64,000 nucleotides of DNA from NCBI GenBank assembly GCA_943737045.1, contig CALSFV010000228.1, positions 434,001 to 498,000 on the forward strand, given 5' to 3'. The notes beneath the pieces were generated by a model that saw only the letters and a list, made by a program, of their open reading frames with translations, made no database searches and was not told where the DNA came from. This stretch comes from Parapristionchus giblindavisi. Its lineage: Eukaryota > Nematoda > Chromadorea > Rhabditida > Diplogasteridae. Positions 63,101 to 64,000 of the stretch are shown piece by piece. Position numbers and translations under genes: made by a program. The stretch's first letter is position 1; every line of letters starts with the position of its first letter.

Positions 63101-63507
63101 ACTGCACCACCGAACGTGGCTAAAACGAATACTTCTTTACAATTATTCATAAGTGCTGAAGCAAACCGGCGAAGGACACACTCTTCTGAATTGGAGTGAA
63201 GACAAATCGTCGATCAGCCATGGGAAGATCGAGAGATGACCAATCAGGAGACTGAAATAAATAGATAGTATACTATCATTACAGTGAACACTCACATCTT
63301 CAATTCCATTCTCAAATGATTCATGGAGAGGAGAAGTCTCTATATTTTGAATCGAGGTGAAACATGAATTAAATGCAATAACGCTAAAATAAAGAATATC
63401 ATAAAAAATACAAAGCGAACGAAGTACCTGCTTAAAATAAATGAAAGAAGAAGTCCTGTAATGACAAGAATGATATAACGATAAGAACCACAACCACATT
63501 GCATCAT
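60103..63507 (-). CDS. SLC17-family major facilitator transporter, copy D
   Basis: 17 minus-strand exons, ATG 63505-63507 to TGA 60103-60105, 460 aa. Exons: 63428-63507, 63296-63383, 63167-63251, 63033-63119, 62838-62923, 62737-62789, 62644-62687, 62542-62598, 62389-62464, 62249-62342, 61162-61265, 61046-61118, 60928-60984, 60772-60883, 60471-60571, 60340-60423, 60103-60204. The start MMQCGCGSYRYIILVITG leads straight into a membrane helix. Family motifs: WAPLKERGIF, GWPITFFVHG, RDDPCTHPFVS, YRAIFSSPVVWAS and GFHSGGFPKC. Exon lengths and phases equal those of A and B except at the ends. It is more diverged from B than C is. Introns host a hAT-like element (61340-62227) and a MITE (60612-60764). 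Substrate not deducible. Confidence 0.9.
60612..60764. mobile_element. Palindromic MITE, copy 2
   Basis: Same family as 33192-33329: ends CACACAAAG, inner CATAAGAC and AACACTTTTTG words, fold-back structure. In the intron between exons 14 and 15 of transporter D. The flanking TA is not preserved. Confidence 0.8.
61340..62227. mobile_element. hAT-like non-autonomous element with 8-bp target duplication
   Basis: ATGCATAT flanks both sides (61332-61339 and 62228-62235). The ends are CAGGGCTGGGA and the complement of CAGGGCTGCGA, the CAGGG type of hAT ends. Both subterminal regions are rich in ACCAAACAAAAAA. No transposase. A decayed tRNA-containing element lies inside (61625-61998). In intron 10 of transporter D. 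Confidence 0.87.
61625..61998 (+). mobile_element. tRNA-containing inverted-repeat element, copy 3 (decayed), nested in the hAT-like element
   Basis: The reverse complement aligns along its length with 9773-10136: TTAAAGAAGGGGACCC near 61995, GGAATATCGTAAT, GCGTGGCGCGGCTAC, TGGTCCCACGTTCTTCA. The A and B boxes are degraded (TTCAGTTGTTAGT, TTTTCGATTACC), so it is unlikely to be transcribed by Pol III. Confidence 0.68.
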
Positions 63508-64000
63508 TTTTGGAGGCGAATTCAGAATAGAGTGAAAAGAAGATAATATGCAGTGCAGAGTTGCACAATCAAAGGATAGAACCGTTGAACTGAATAATGA
63601 AAAGAGGAAGTGGTTAGCCCGAATTATATAGGTGATAGGAGATGATATAGGATGTAAATCTACATAATCACTGATCACTGTTCTATGATAGTGATAGACT
63701 CGATATGCACCATCTCACTATCATCGCCTTCTCGTGAGAGATGAGCACGAGGAAATGGTAATCATTTTGATTCAATGAATTCCAACACATGTTCTACTTC
63801 ATCTCTGGAGAATGATAATATCATTGATCATAGTTCATACCATTATCTATTCCTTGTATTTCGCAGATGATTGAACTGAATGTCATTGTGTCTCCATGGA
63901 TTAATCAATTGTGTATAATTTGTACGAAACCAATAACTGTTAATGACCCATTTTTATTCACGACAGCGTATTAACAAAGAAAGGTGAAGTTAGCGATTAA
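63508..64000. other. Upstream region of transporter D
   Basis: AT-rich with no supported gene; presumably promoter of transporter D. Confidence 0.4.

Overview
The window looks like nuclear DNA of a nematode. This is inferred from very small exons (about 45-160 nt) with GT-AG introns, many of them 40-250 bp, a nematode-like Rab37, a tandem array of SLC17-type transporters, and a heavy load of small inverted-repeat DNA transposons. The many-small-exon style fits a diplogastrid such as Pristionchus better than Caenorhabditis, but the species cannot be settled from sequence alone. There are no bacterial operons, CRISPR arrays or rRNA genes.

Layout. 1-836: dead mariner transposase. 1180-11900 (minus): exons of an unidentified gene; its 7.6 kb intron holds a plus-strand glycogen synthase relic (6290-8668) and a tRNA-containing inverted-repeat element (9773-10136). 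12326-13790 (minus): broken Penelope-like retroelement. 14242-18685: a long foldback transposon with a second foldback transposon (14537-16541) inserted in its left arm. 19616-25333 (minus): complete rab-37. 25334-28584: purine-rich spacer. 28585-39185 (minus): complete BAR-RhoGAP gene of the ARHGAP17/44/SH3BP1 (RICH/nadrin) family, 26 exons, about 833 aa. Its introns host a 2.2 kb palindrome, a 138 bp MITE, a 675 bp element with tandem-repeat arms and, on the opposite strand, a tRNA-Val(CAC). 41348-63507 (minus): a tandem cluster of SLC17-family major-facilitator transporters. Three copies are intact (A 41348-44184, B 45084-49244, D 60103-63507), one is a pseudogene (C 52930-55850), and one survives as a last-exon relic (52135-52224). 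A, B and D share the same 17-exon, same-phase structure. Between and inside them lie an RTE-type LINE with inverted pieces (55955-59101), LINE tails, hAT-like elements with 8-bp target duplications, and another foldback element (50330-51687).

The host genes do not form one pathway. They are a vesicle-traffic GTPase, a membrane-bending Rho GTPase regulator and organic-anion/phosphate-type transporters. The more unusual content is in the mobile DNA. It includes a three-copy family that combines DNA-transposon-like ends with an internal tRNA-like promoter, nested foldback elements whose TA target sites can be read directly, and paralogous empty sites that date insertions relative to the transporter duplications. 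Exon coordinates were derived by hand from splice signals and reading phase. In rab-37, transporters A, B and D, and the RhoGAP the exon lengths sum to a multiple of three; the RhoGAP depends on one assumed non-consensus donor and one GC donor.
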